The position numbers were made by a program, and so were the translations under genes. Below the pieces are notes generated by a model. The model worked only from the letters and a program-made list of their open reading frames with translations, did not search any database and was not told the origin of the DNA. Positions 47,120-59,514 of a DNA stretch of 64,000 nucleotides are shown here, piece after piece (the first letter of the stretch is position 1; the number at the start of each line of letters is the position of its first letter). The stretch comes from Viscum album (taxonomy: Eukaryota; Streptophyta; Magnoliopsida; Santalales; Viscaceae): NCBI GenBank assembly GCA_963277665.1, contig OY728157.1, positions 366,310,067-366,374,066 of the forward strand, read 5' to 3'.

Positions 47120-48240
47120 TAATTATCATTATTCACTTCATCCATTGTGATCTTAAAATCTTTACACTTATACCTTGTCTTTAGTGGTTATTGTGGATTA
47201 TCATCCACATTTTCCCTTGGATAGTTTCATTGATTCAAATAATGCCCAAATTATTACACTTGATGCATTGGAGTGTGGGTGGTGCATTAAGTTGATATTT
47301 CCCATTATGTTCAATGTTAGCTAGATTCTTCCCCTCATTTTTGAATTCAACTACACGATGAACATCATCTACAAACGTGAAAAATTTATTAGTCTCCTCA
47401 AAAAAATTCCACCATGTTTCCTACCACACATTGAGCATGTAGTAAATCTCATATTCTTCTCTCCATGTTTCATAGTGTTTCCCTTGATCTCCATATTTCT
47501 TATATAATCAAAACCTGGATATTTATGGGTAACTACAATATCCATTTCCACCTTGAAAGAATATTGAATAATTTCTTCATATCTACTGAAGTCCCTTATG
47601 GATAAAACACATGAAGACTCAGTTTTAAGCCACTGAAGAGTAAATAGGCATTACTTCCATGATGGATTATAATACCAAAAGTATGTCTCTATAGTTTTGT
47701 AAAATATTCCCTATAGGTACCTAGAGATTCATTTTCCTTATACTTTATCTCAGGGAATTCCTTTTATTTATTATATAAATAATAGAATGGAATTACTTAT
47801 TGAAAAAAAATATCTTAAACTTATCCCACACCATGAAGTAAATTTCATCATGTTTCCTTATATTCTTGATGAGAGTCATTTATTAATCCACTTCACCTTC
47901 AAAATGATAGAAAACCAAAAGGAATTTTTCATGTTTCTTTCACCAGAGGATGGAAAATATATTTTCAGTGGTTCTGATATATTTCTAAACAACTATTTGA
48001 TTAGTATAACCCCTAAAACACTGTGGATGTTACCTCATGAAAGAATCAATATAACATTTTTCTCACTTTTGGTCATTTGGAATTTCACAATGATTCATAT
48101 CCTAAGAATGTTGTGTGAGCCTAATAAGGAGATTTTTCATTCCAAATCCCATAATATTCAGTTTCTTAGTAGTAAACTTTTTTTAATGTATATTTTATTC
48201 AACATTTACATGGCTTATTTAGGATCCAACCATTGAATAA
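47120..48240 (-). pseudogene. Element C1 gag remnant
   Basis: Minus-strand reading 47600-47370 includes SRYEEIIQYSFKVEMDIVVT and then TTCSMCGRKHGGI, the first Cys motif (CX2CGxxH) that precedes the knuckle in gypsy gag proteins. The knuckle itself is CIKCNNLGI near 47265-47240, in another frame and damaged. Upstream at about 47850-47700 a W..F..FF.NK segment matches the capsid pattern. The plus-strand open frame at 47787-48236 overlaps this and is most likely a chance frame. Confidence 0.7.
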
Positions 48241-48524
48241 AACGAAAAATCATAGTGTTAGAAACACTAATCATAGTGAAAAAACAGATAATCATAAAAA
48301 TAACTTATAATATGTCTAGATGATGAAACCATTTTTTAATCATCCTTTACATAGGTTTACCCTAGGTGGCACACTTATACTATCTAGATAGTGATGTAAT
48401 CAGTTGTATACTACTCTCTAAATCCTTCACCAAAATTACATGATATTTTCTTATACTTAGACTTATCATTATAGTTCTCAGTAATTTTTTCCCATCCTAG
48501 TTTAAAAAAGTTAACTAAAACTAT

Positions 48525-48537
48525 CTTGTGATACCAA
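48525..48537 (-). other. Element C1 primer-binding site
   Basis: Minus strand TTGGTATCACAAG, matching TGGTATCAGAGC over eight bases. It lies beside the lower part of C1's 5' LTR and fixes the end of that LTR. Confidence 0.75.
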
Positions 48538-48538
48538 A

Positions 48539-48936
48539 TATGGTGACAAAATATTTTTTAAAATATATATTACAACATATTTTTTTAAAATTCATTTCAT
48601 TACATAATCACACACCAAGGATCATAAAGTTGTAGGGCCTTTGGAATCATGGATTTGGAAGAAAATAGGGTTTTACCAAAGAGTGAAATAAAGTTGGTTT
48701 TATTTAAAACAATTATTTTGAAATCATGAGTAAATAAAGAGAATAAAATAAATGAAAATCATTTATTTATAAAAAATGACCACCAGATTTTAAAAATCAT
48801 GAGTTTCTGGAGTGATATTTCATGATATTTCATCATTATAAGTATAGAAAAAAATAAACCCCAATAAATGATGTGTTTTATCATAAATATCTTAAAACTT
48901 TGTTAATTTTGAACCATAATTCCCATGAAGGATTAA
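48539..48936 (-). repeat. Element C1 5' LTR, last part (below C2)
   Basis: Matches 31738-32110 of the 3' LTR, for example 'aaaatcatgagtttctgg' with 'aaaatcatgagtttttgg'. The break at 48936 corresponds to about 32110 in the intact partner, where the sequence runs on without interruption into the part now found above 59031. Confidence 0.8.
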
Positions 48937-50734
48937 TGTAGAAAACCAACCCTAGATATCATAAATATGGTGTTAGATACTATTAAATTGGCATGATTAC
49001 AAGTAATAAAATCTTGAAAGACCAAGGAGTTTAGTAGTCTTGGAAAACCAGATACATAAATGAGTCTTTTATTACAAATGAATATCCTAATTGGAAAATA
49101 ATTTTTTCTCTATTTAAATAAATAACATGGAGGATTACTCAAATCCATATGGTAAATCCCTACATATATTTCATAGTATTATTTTTTTATTTTTGGGAAA
49201 ATAACCTTAATACGGGTGATCTCAAATGCATAGTAAGAAAAAAATAGTGGAATAAATAATGAATTGATAAGAGTAAAAATTATGAAATGGTAAATAAATG
49301 AACACATATACTATGTAATCTATAAACTGAGAAGGAATTTCATAAAAAATATATCATGTTAATAACTGAAAACACATGCCTTTCGAACAACTAGGTAAGG
49401 TAAAATCAACATGGTAAGGAAAGAAAATAAAACACATGCCAATTAATTAATTATTTCAAATGAAATGTATCCATATATATATTGACGAAAAATCTCATAG
49501 AATAATGATAACACAAACTAATTGAGGGAAATGATTATTTATTAGACATCAAGTCCAAGGCACATAAAAACCTATACCTCCAAGACCTTTCATAAGATGG
49601 TTTAAAACTACAGATATAATCCCATTTAATTTCTGAAACTTATTTGTCTCATGAGAACCTATCGATGCATCAAGGGGACATATAAGGTTTTGGACCCACA
49701 TTTATTTACCAATAAAAATAATACCTTATATAGAATAATCAAAATAACTAATATTTCTTATCAATTAGCTTTATTGAATAAAGAATATAAATTTATCAAT
49801 AATTCACATGTTTTTCAAATAACTGTCAAAGTGAACACCATATGTAAAAATGGTATTTGGTTTAGGCATTGATAATATCCATTATAAGATAATATGTATA
49901 TTCAATTAAAATTTTAATGAAAAATGATTAAATTATAGTTTTTTTAAATATAGACTTAACAATAAGAAAATGAAGTGAGATTGCAAATAATATCATTAAG
50001 AACATTCTTTAAGAGAAAAATTTTTAAACATATAAAAGTGTATGATAGCACATTAAAACATTTAAATCATAATAAAATGATTCAATATTATTAAAAATAA
50101 CTTATAATATCATGAGAGTAAGTATATTCATGTTAAAACATATCAAATTAAATTATATACACTAAATAAAAATGAATTGGTGCATAAGGACAAATAAGTC
50201 TACAGGGAATGTAATTTGAGATAAAATTCCCTTAGAAGAAAATATTCAGATTGAAACTAAAAATATGAAATAGATAATGTCTTTCATGTAAATATATATT
50301 GACATAGTTATTAGATACACCACACATAATTCGTAAGTGTAGAACATGAATTTGAGCTCACTAATGTAAACAGTGAGATGGAAATCCCTTATCATGAGTC
50401 TGACTTGTATCATGTGTATTTATATTCCTAAATAAAAAACATATGTTTTTTATTTAATTTTTTGATTAATGTTTTCATTTTTATTATAAATTTTATTTCA
50501 CTTATTACCATGTCACACACATCTACTTAAACAATAATGTTTACGTCTAATGTTTTGACCAAATACGATTTATGTGTCAAAAACACATTTGGTATATAAT
50601 GCATGGTCAATGGAGTAATCATGTAACATATAAATAATAATAATAATTAAATAATTATCATATTTATAAATAAATTATACATTTTGAATCAATCATTAAA
50701 TATGTTTATGAAAAATGATTCAATTTTAAAATCA

Positions 50735-51350
50735 TGTATACGGTAGGCCGTACGTACACATGTGTAACATTCTCATTTTCAATGAACTTTATTGAAAAAA
50801 GGTAAGCGACACTATATATTTCTAGAATAATAATTATATTATAAATAACATTTTAATTAATCATATGTAATTATATATATAATTCTGAGTATTTAAAAGG
50901 AATCGCATTGTTTTGAGGAGGCGGTAGTCCTGATGTCCACGAAGGACGTTATAACATTTTTGAGTGTATGAAAGGGTAATAAAGAAAATGATATATATTA
51001 TATTTACAAAAAGATAATTATTAGATGAGTATAATATATATAATTTTTACATATATTTAATTAAAACACCCATTTAAACATTTCATGTATAGTGTGAATG
51101 AATCACATCGCTTTATGGGGGTGGTAGTCTACACTTCCACAAACAATGTTATCATTTTTACACTAAATAAAATGTATAAAGATATGTGTTTTAAAAGAAT
51201 AAAATAATATTTAATAATTAATAAATATCATAAATATAATATATAAGTATATTTTCCATCATAATTTCCACCACGAGAGGCGGTAAAGGAAAAATGAATA
51301 ATCCTAGTTTCGTGAGGGGGTAGTTCTCCGTACACGTAAATGCTATGTTT
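50735..51350 (-). repeat. Four-unit hairpin array in C2 3' LTR
   Basis: Cores at 50742, 50923, 51123 and 51320 (181, 200 and 196 bases apart). The first, minus strand, reads TACGGCCTACCGTA, a perfect five-pair stem with loop CCTA, inside an outer CATGT/ACATG pair. The last is enclosed by CGTG/CACG. The second and third have kept only GG/CC or weaker pairing. The units also share 'gaatcacatcg' ahead of the core and an 'aatgttatc' type flank behind it. Confidence 0.8.
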
Positions 51351-51680
51351 GTTACTCATTAGATGGAAGTGTATATAAGTTAAGGTGGATAACATAACAT
51401 AATAAAATATTTTTTTCATTTATTAATTTTTTTGTTACATAATCATGGAATATGGATAATTTAAGGATTGTAAAAAATAAATAAACTTTGAGAGTATAAG
51501 GAAACATGTTACCTCTTAATTGGGTAACTCTTTTTGGTTTGCACGAAAGGGATTCCTTGGATTGATTTATACCAAAAGGGAGGATTAAAGGATGAAGGTA
51601 GGGATATTTTGGAGTTAATTGGGCAGACATTTGATGAGTCTAAGTGTCTTTATTTAGGTGGGAAAGTGGGTGGAAAGGAG

Positions 51681-51691
51681 GCATTTTACAG
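51681..51691 (-). promoter_or_regulatory. C2 3' LTR TATA-like box (decayed)
   Basis: Minus strand CTGTAAAATGCC, at the place where the partner LTR has CTATAAAATTCC. Downstream spacing to the first hairpin core is about 366 bases. Confidence 0.45.
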
Positions 51692-53041
51692 TGAATGAGG
51701 AGTGACTCTCCTGTAATATTTTTCAAAAAAGGAACCCCATCCACATTTCTTTTTTTTAAGAGAGATAAATAATGGTTAAAATTAGATAAAAGGTAGTATA
51801 TGTTCGAAATATTTCTATCCAATGGATTTTGGGAAAGTTTTTAGTCCATATTAGGCCTTATGTTCAGTGTTTAGTACCTTATTACGCGCAATTTTTGCTT
51901 TATCATTGTAATTAATTTTAATTACTTTCACAAATATTTTTGGTAAAAACTAAGTTAAAATTAATAAAAATTAAAAATTATTATAATTCAAAATATTAAA
52001 TCCATTTTTATAAATTCAAATTACAGAATTAAAAAAAAAATTTAAATTTAATCTTGCAGATGGGATGACAATATAGGTTTTTAAAGTAAATTTTTTTGAA
52101 AGTTTGCTATGTTATTAGAGTCAATATAAAAGTCAAATTGATTACAATGACCAAAAGTTAATTAATTAATAAAATTATGATATAATTAATGTTTAATATA
52201 AATAAAAAATGTAATTTTTCCTTATCAAAAAATTAGACAAAAAATCTGTTTTGAGTTAAAATTCACAATTTTTCATTATTCATCAAAAAATGAAACTTCA
52301 CATAAAAATACAAACAAATTAACAATAACCTAATTTTTATTTTGCTATTTAAAATAATATGTTTTTTTACATATAAGTTTTATAAAATTTCAAAAAAAAT
52401 TATTTAAATTTGTTTCTCTATAAAAAGGCGGCAAATGTACCTTAAGAAAAATATATTTTATATATGTAATATTGGATTTGTCATAATCATATACTTGTCA
52501 GATATATTGAATTAATATCAAAAATATTTTATTGAATGTATAACACATATATTTCATTAATCTAATTTAATCATTGTTATTAATTTAATTTATTATTACA
52601 AAATGTCTTTGTGATCATTAAAATAATAATATTTCATTTATATTTAATTGGTTAATATTTTAAGTTATAATTAATTGGTTGCCTATTAATTAATTTTATA
52701 TTTGTGTAAATCATATATTTTCATAATTTAGTTAATAATATTCATAATGTATAATTTTATGGTTAGGTCAAGTATTATTATATTAAATAATAATATATTA
52801 TTATTGTTTGGTAAATCTCAGTCTTGCATGTAACACAATCCATTGAAAAAACTTGTTGTTACGTATGTCACACTTAACTCAATATCATGTGAATTAAAAG
52901 CTATAAATTATATTGAATTTCTATAAAATAGTAAATATATTATATATTCTTGGGCTATCATACTCCATTATGTGCTTGGGGTTGCGTGTCATATATACTA
53001 TCGAATAGAATGTTCTTACTTATTATTTTTAGAGAATTATA

Positions 53042-53090
53042 TTCTACCCACCTTAATTAAATTGTGTCCTTGCAATTTAAACACAATTTT
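53042..53090 (-). other. Element C2 pol tail and polypurine tract
   Basis: Minus strand AAGGTGGGTAGAA directly before the 3' LTR, preceded by sequence that aligns with B's FEDEI-coding tail (caaggacacaattt versus tgaggatgaaattatt). This shows that C2 descends from a coding element. Confidence 0.6.
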
Positions 53091-54047
53091 GGTAATATAT
53101 TGTTCGATTGTTTCTATTTTTAAATTCTGCATCGGGAGAAATGTTTGTAAGACATCCTCTATTAAAGAGAGAATGGGATGTACCACGGTCACACGGACTA
53201 ACTTATTACTAGGTCTTTATGTTGGAGAACATTAGATGCATGTAGAGATTCACACATGGAGGAAAACCATAAATATATTTAGGGGTGATTGAGGTAATCA
53301 ATTTGAAACAAGTGCGTGATCAATGGAAAGTTGAGGGCCTCAAAGATGTAAATCAGAGAGAATTTAGCATACCACCATTTAAAAAAAGGTATTATGAAAA
53401 CACATTTTTTTATAATTTTCTTAATGTTGAGTAATTATTTTACTACTTCGGAATACAAGGAAATATTATTTCCGGATACATTTCAATTTCAAAAAAACAA
53501 TTTCATCTTTTGGTTGTTCTTAGATAAAATTTTAATTCATCACGTAGCTGAAGAAATGGGTATCCAAAAATTAACATTGATCCCTGAAGCACAAAATCAT
53601 TTAACATATCGTAAGAGACATAAAGGAGTGGAAAGTATAACTATTTGTCTCTAATTATTCGCTAAAGTCAATATAGTTTATATATTAATCTAAAAAAAAT
53701 GGAACACTATTTTTTATCATTAATATTTATTCATCAAATTTTTTAATTAATTAAACATTATCTAGGACACGGCATAGGCCAGTGGTAGGAGAAAACCCAT
53801 ATCATCCATCGATCATTGGTTCTATCCCTTCAGCCTTTCTAGATATGATGGGTTTTCACCCAGAATATATGTTGTCATTTATAAAACCATATTGATATAA
53901 TTTATAAAGTAAATATGATGGATATCCTTTAAATAAGGTAAATCGCTAAATTAAATTATAACTTTTGTTTTCAAAATGACCTCAATGCATAAATACTTCA
54001 TCAAATTATGTTCATATAGAAATGTCCTTGTTTAAGATTATATCCTC
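53091..54047 (-). other. Element C2 internal region, unassigned
   Basis: No recognisable RT, RNase H or integrase. There are plus-strand open frames of 86-87 codons (52972-53235, 53394-53654), but they match nothing I know and lie antisense to the element. Probably rearranged remnants of pol. Confidence 0.45.
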
Positions 54048-54560
54048 CAAAAGTGGGAATTGACTTGGGTAATGTCCAGGTTCCCCAAAATTACGATATT
54101 GGACTATAAAGGATTATTTTGGATGAGTTTCATTTCCTTGTATTATACTATTCCTTTTTCCTCAGAAATTATTTTCATTTTGTACTTCATTGTCACATAT
54201 AATGAATTTCCCCATTCCCTTGAGAAACTTTATTGGGTGTCTAATTAGAGGCTTATTTCATGATGGAATTGATCCTTCTTTTCTCTATGGTATTCAAAAC
54301 TCGAGCTCTTAGAAACCTTTATCATTCTCTTCATTGGTGAGTTCATTAGTTAGTTCAGGTATGCGTTGTTAATCATATTTTGAGAAAAAATATTATACAT
54401 AAAGATGATATCTTTCACCCCTATCAACACCTCATTTGGTTTATCATTATAACCACCTTTTCCTTCATGTTCAGGGTTAACATTACTCCTTATATTACCA
54501 ACCCTTGACTAAAACCAGAAAGCATAGTGTGGGTATCAATAGTAATAGAAATATATATAA
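54048..54560 (-). pseudogene. Element C2 gag remnant with zinc-knuckle trace
   Basis: Minus strand at 54104-54052 reads YRNFGEPGHYPSQFP, matching the knuckle pattern 'CYNCGEPGHYA..CP' with all three cysteines replaced and the His kept. Upstream readings (lysine- and glutamate-rich, 54300-54150) fit the spacer before the knuckle but show stops. No capsid signature could be confirmed. Confidence 0.6.
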
Positions 54561-54981
54561 TGGTTTATAGGAAATCTATATCATAACACCTTATCTAAAA
54601 TCTAAAACAACTTAGGTTTAACATAGGTTATTTATTTTAAAAATCATTCATATTGGTTTGTATTGAAAATGTGAATTATCTTAAGAATATCCTCCAAGAG
54701 TGCCAATCTAGTTGCACAATAAGGACTATCTAAATGTACTAGGTTACACCAAGTCAAGACCAGGTCACCTTGTTAGAGTTTTTACCCTTAGGAACATTTG
54801 TATCAGAACCCCATAAACTTATAGTATCTAGAAAAGGATGTATTTCTAAGAATACACACATAATCTATACCTTACCAAAATTTTAGGATTTTATTGAATT
54901 TTTATCCTCAATTTTATCTTAGGGTTGTGCTCCCTAATATATGTATTCTAAATCTAGTTTCCAAAGTTGCGTCTAAAATTA
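54561..54981 (-). other. Element C2 leader
   Basis: Aligns with B's leader (11230-11400), for example 'ttggaaactagattta' and 'aatacatccttttctagata'. This supports the position of the 5' LTR end. Confidence 0.65.
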
Positions 54982-54994
54982 TTTTGATACATTT
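54982..54994 (-). other. Element C2 primer-binding site (decayed)
   Basis: Minus strand AATGTATCAAAAT right after the LTR end (gctataa) aligns with B's TTGGTATTAGAGG. Only the GTAT core survives. Confidence 0.55.
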
Positions 54995-56714
54995 TATAGC
55001 ATCCCAACACTAGACAGCTCAGAGGTGGTGCTTACTAGTATTTCATTGGAATCATTACGAGGAATCAAATCTTGATAGACCAAAGAGTTTATTAGTCATG
55101 GAAAACCAGATACAAAAATGATTTTTGTATTACAAATGAAAACAGTAATTACAAATTTTTTTGATTTTTTAAATAAATAACATTTAGGATAACTCTAGTC
55201 CATCAATTAAATATCTGCATATCGTTCATAGTATGCTTCATGGATTTCTGGGGAAGAAAACATAATAAGGGTGAGTTCAAATGCTCAATAGAAAAAAAAA
55301 TACATCAGAAGTGATGTTAAATCAATTAGATTAATAATAATGGCATGGTAATAACTAAATAAATATTCCATTAAAATAAATAGATATGGAAAAATCAACA
55401 TGTAAAGGTTAGAAACTGAAACACATGACATTTAATTAATTAACTGAAATGAGATGTATCTAAAGATATATCTATCCAAAATATCATGGATACAAAATAA
55501 ATAAATCTAAATAAGGCATATTATTAATTATTGGATTTCATGTTTATGTCTCATGAATACCATTACCATCAAGACCTTTCACAAGACAATTTACATATAT
55601 AGATAAAACCCCATTTAATTTGTGATACTTATTTATCTCATGGGAACATATTAATGCATTGAGAGGATTTATAAAGTCCTAGCCCCACCCATAATTTTCT
55701 ATCTAAATCATTCCTAATATAAAATACTCTTAATAAATAATACACCATATAAAATATCTATATTGAATAAAGAATACATATATATCAATAATTCCCTAGT
55801 AAATCAAATAATTGTCAAAGTGAACACCATTTGTAAAAATGATATTCAGTTTAGGATGAACTAATATATATAATATGATAATTTGGAAAATCAAGTAAAT
55901 TTCAAATTAAAAATGATTAAAATAAAGTGTTTGTTTCAATGGAGAGTTAATAATCATAAAATGAAGTGATATTGCAAAGACAGTCATTAAAAACATTCTT
56001 TTGTAGAATCACCCTTAAACATCCCAAAGTGTCACATACTACTTTGAAACTCTTAAATCATAATGATGATGATATAATAATATTATGTTAGCCTTATAAT
56101 ATTAGTATAGTAAGGGGATTCATTATATAACTTGTCAGAAGGAAGCAGATACACCAAATAAAAGTGAATTGGTGCATAATAACAAATACGTCTCAATTGA
56201 ATGTAATTTGAGACAAAATTCCCTTCGAAGAATATAATTCATATTTAAAATCAAAACACCATGAATATAATGTAATTCATTGTAACATATATAAAAATTG
56301 TAATTATATACACCGCACAAAAGATGTTAGTGGTGTACATGTCTTTTTTCAGAAAGATGTAAAAAGTGATATGAAAATTCCTTACCTTGAGTCTGATTTA
56401 TGTTGCGTTTATTTATATTTATAAATTAAAAAATTAGGTAAATTATTTAATTTTTTGGGAAGTTTTCTAATTTTTCCATAACTATTATTTCAATTATTTC
56501 CATCTCATATACAAATACATAAACAATTAAATTTACATCAGGTGTTTTGACCAAATTTTAATTATGTGTCGAAAACAACTTTGGAAGATCAACAATGGTA
56601 AAATAAGAAATTATATAACATCTAAAAAATAATAATAATTACATAAATAACATATTTATAACCAAATTATACATTTAAAACAAATCATTGTTAAAAATGA
56701 ACCAATGTTATAAT

Positions 56715-57330
56715 CTTGGATACAGTAGGTCATATATACGTATGTGTAACATTCCCATTTTTCAATGATCATTATGGAAAGAAAGTAAGTAACATTATAT
56801 ATTTCTAGAATTAAAATTGTATAATAAATTTCATGATATTAAATTATATATTCTTATATTTATAATTATTATTATGTAAAATCAATCACCACGTGTGAAG
56901 GAGGTGGTAGTCGACAAATCCACAAATGACATTCTCGCTTTTTATGTGTGTAAAAGTGTAATAAAGAAAGTGATATATATTATATTTACAAAAAATTCTT
57001 ATGTCATGAATATAATATAGAAATTTTTTATATAACATATTTGAATTAAAACCATCCTTTACACATTCCTTGTCTAATGTGAATGAATCACATCGATTTG
57101 AGGGGGTGATTGTCCACACTTCCACAAATGATGTAATCGTATTTACAAAAAGTGGAATGTATAAAGATATGTGTTGAAAAATAATTACAGAAGATTAATG
57201 TCGTAATAAATATAATATATATCATATAAAAATATAGTTTCCATCATAATTTCCCCAATAGGATTTGGTAATGGAAAAATAAACAACCATCATTTCGTGA
57301 GGAGGTAGTTTGTCGTAAAAGTAAATGGTA
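56715..57330 (-). repeat. Four-unit hairpin array in C2 5' LTR
   Basis: Cores at 56725, 56906, 57105 and 57304 (181, 199 and 199 bases apart), the same spacing as in the 3' LTR. Most have lost pairing by CG-to-TG/CA changes: the first reads ATGACCTACTGTAT where the partner LTR has ACGGCCTACCGTAT. Confidence 0.75.
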
Positions 57331-57666
57331 TGTTTGTTACCCATTAGATGAAAGTGTGTGTAAGTGAAGGTTAAAACCATAAAATAATAAAATCCGTGAA
57401 CAATGATGATACCAATGTTTATTTATAATCCGATTATATTTAAAATTTAAAGAGTTTAGAAAAGAAATAAAACAAGAGGGCTTAAAAAATGATGTTACCC
57501 CTTAATCGGGTAACTCCTTTTGGTTTGAACAGAAGTTATTCATTGGATTGATTTAATCAAAGAAATATGATTAAATTTGTAATGTATAAATTTTGGGTAG
57601 TGAATTGGAAAAATATTGGTGGAATCTAAGTGTCTTGAGATGTTCGAGGAAGTGGGAGGAAAGGAG

Positions 57667-57677
57667 GAATTTTATAG
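57667..57677 (-). promoter_or_regulatory. C2 5' LTR TATA-like box
   Basis: Minus strand CTATAAAATTCC followed by a TCC/CCT-rich stretch, 368 bases upstream (in LTR sense) of the first hairpin core. Confidence 0.55.
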
Positions 57678-59514
57678 TTGAGGTGGAGTGGCGCTCTGGT
57701 AATATTTTGGAAAAAAGGAACACCAGCCTTGTTATATTATTGAAAGTGGATAAATATTGGTCCAAATTAGATCCAATGAAAGCTAGGGTTGAAATATTTA
57801 CATCCAATGGATTTTTGACAAGTTTCTAGGCCATATTTGTTCTTATGTTTAGGGTTTTGTCCATTGTTAAGCTTAATTGCAACTTAATCGTTGTAATTTG
57901 TTTTAATTTCCTTCACCAATATTTTTGGTCAAAAAATATGTCGAAATTATTATAAATATAATATTATTATTATTCCAAATACCGAATCCATTTTTCAAAA
58001 TTCCAATCATAGAGACATTAGTAATTAATTTAAATTTAATCCCACAGAAGAGAAAACAATAATGGTTTTAAAAGTAAAAACATTCCTAAGATTGCAATGT
58101 TTTTATATTAAATTTCAAAATTAAATTGATTAAAATGACCTAAATTTGATTCATTAATAAATATAGGATCTAATTAAACTTTAAAATCAATTAAAAATGT
58201 AATCTATCCTTATAAATAAATTAGACAAAAAAGCAGTTTTGAGTTAAAATTTAGTATTTTTCATCATTCATCAAAAGATGAAACATAACATAGAAATAAA
58301 AAAATTACCCCCAAAATAATTTTCATGTTTCTCTTTAAAAGAGTAATTTAATTTTTATATATAATATTTATAAAATTTTATTTTTTAAAAGTAGGTTCGC
58401 TATTAAAATTCGATAAAGATTCCTCAATAATTATACACATTTATTATTTGTAATACTGGGTTAGTTATTATCTTCTAATTGTCAAATATATTGGATAAAT
58501 ATAAAAAATATTTTATTGAATATATAATATATATATTTCATTAATATCACTCAGTATTTGTAAATAATTTAAAATTCTAAGACATAATGCTTTTATGAGC
58601 GTATAAATAATAACATTTTTTTATATTCAATTGGTTTATATATTCATTTCTAATTAATTGGTAACCAATGAATAAATTTTAAAAAAATTTAAATAATTAT
58701 TTTCATACGTTTTTAAATAGTATTCATAACCACTAATTAATGGATAGGTTATGTATTATTATATTAAATAATAATATATTATTATTGTTTAGAAAATCTC
58801 AATATTGTGTGTGACCCAAGCCATTGAAGAAACTCGATGTTTTGTATGTCACATGATAAATAATTATCACATGAATTTAAAGAAATAAATTATATTCAAT
58901 ATATTTGAAATATTAAATATATTTTCAATTCTTGAGATATTATATTCCCTTACACGCTTCTTGTTGCGTGTCATACACACTATCGAATATAATGATCCTA
59001 ATTTATATTTTTGTGGAATTGAAAATAACATTAAATGAACCATAAAATATGATGATAACAAATAAATAAAATATATTAGATGTACAAGGGTTTTTATATA
59101 CAGCTTGTAAAATAAGATAGGTGTATAACACAACATATGTCCCAAAGAAGCCAAATTTGAGAAATAAATCCCTTACCCTAAGTCTTGAATTCTTTTGTAA
59201 ACATTCAAACCTCAATTATAAGAAATTAAAATTTATTATAAATATATTAAATAACAATAATAATATATATCATATCGTATATGATTTACTTATGACCTTT
59301 GATTACACATTTATTGAAAATTCCATGTTAAAATCAAATTTCAGGCAATAATTGCTTTGTTTTTTGTGTATGTTTTGATATGTTATTTTCATTCCTCCTA
59401 ATATGATAATTTTTCCATATTCTATATAATGTTAACCATGATATAAATTTCATATATATTCAGTATGCTTCTATTTATAGTAATATATTAATGTTAGATA
59501 TAGAAAATGAAATA

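Larger units (their letters stand above)
48937..53041 (-). repeat. Element C2 3' LTR
   Basis: Matches 54996-59030 along its length: 48990-49240 with 55040-55290, 49560-49700 with 55560-55690, 50290-50400 with 56300-56400, 50740-51350 with 56720-57330, 51640-51830 with 57620-57830, and 52810-53030 with 58800-59020. The upper border is set by the polypurine tract. No gene inside. Confidence 0.85.
48937..59030 (-). mobile_element. Element C2: gypsy element nested in C1's 5' LTR
   Basis: About 10.1 kb with two 4.0-4.1 kb LTRs and a 1.95 kb internal region (53042-54995), so four fifths of it is LTR. It has a degenerate primer site, a leader similar to B's, one zinc-knuckle trace and a pol tail with polypurine tract, but no RT or integrase core that I can see. 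LTR start, TATA-like box and hairpin array show that it is the same family as B and C1. Flanks attaa (48932-48936) and ttaaa (59031-59035) are compatible with a target duplication if the border is shifted by one base. The internal size resembles large, largely non-coding LTR derivatives. Confidence 0.82.
54996..59030 (-). repeat. Element C2 5' LTR
   Basis: Starts TGTTATTTTC at 59030 on the minus strand. A GTGTATGACACGC landmark about 50 bases in aligns with B's GTGTGTTGTACGC. Ends gggatgctataa beside the primer site, compared with B's ggggcgttata. Collinear with 48937-53041. Confidence 0.85.

Noticed and set aside
47787..48236. 149-codon plus-strand open frame as a possible host gene
   Set aside because: It lies antisense to element C1's gag region, has no recognisable domain and its composition follows the AT-rich background.
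53394..53654. 86-codon plus-strand frame in C2's internal region
   Set aside because: Antisense to the element, no similarity that I recognise, no promoter or context for a host gene.
50735..57330. The repeated hairpin array as a CRISPR array or tRNA cluster
   Set aside because: Unit length of about 190 bases, diverged units and location in LTRs exclude CRISPR. The cores lack the arms and T-loop of a tRNA.
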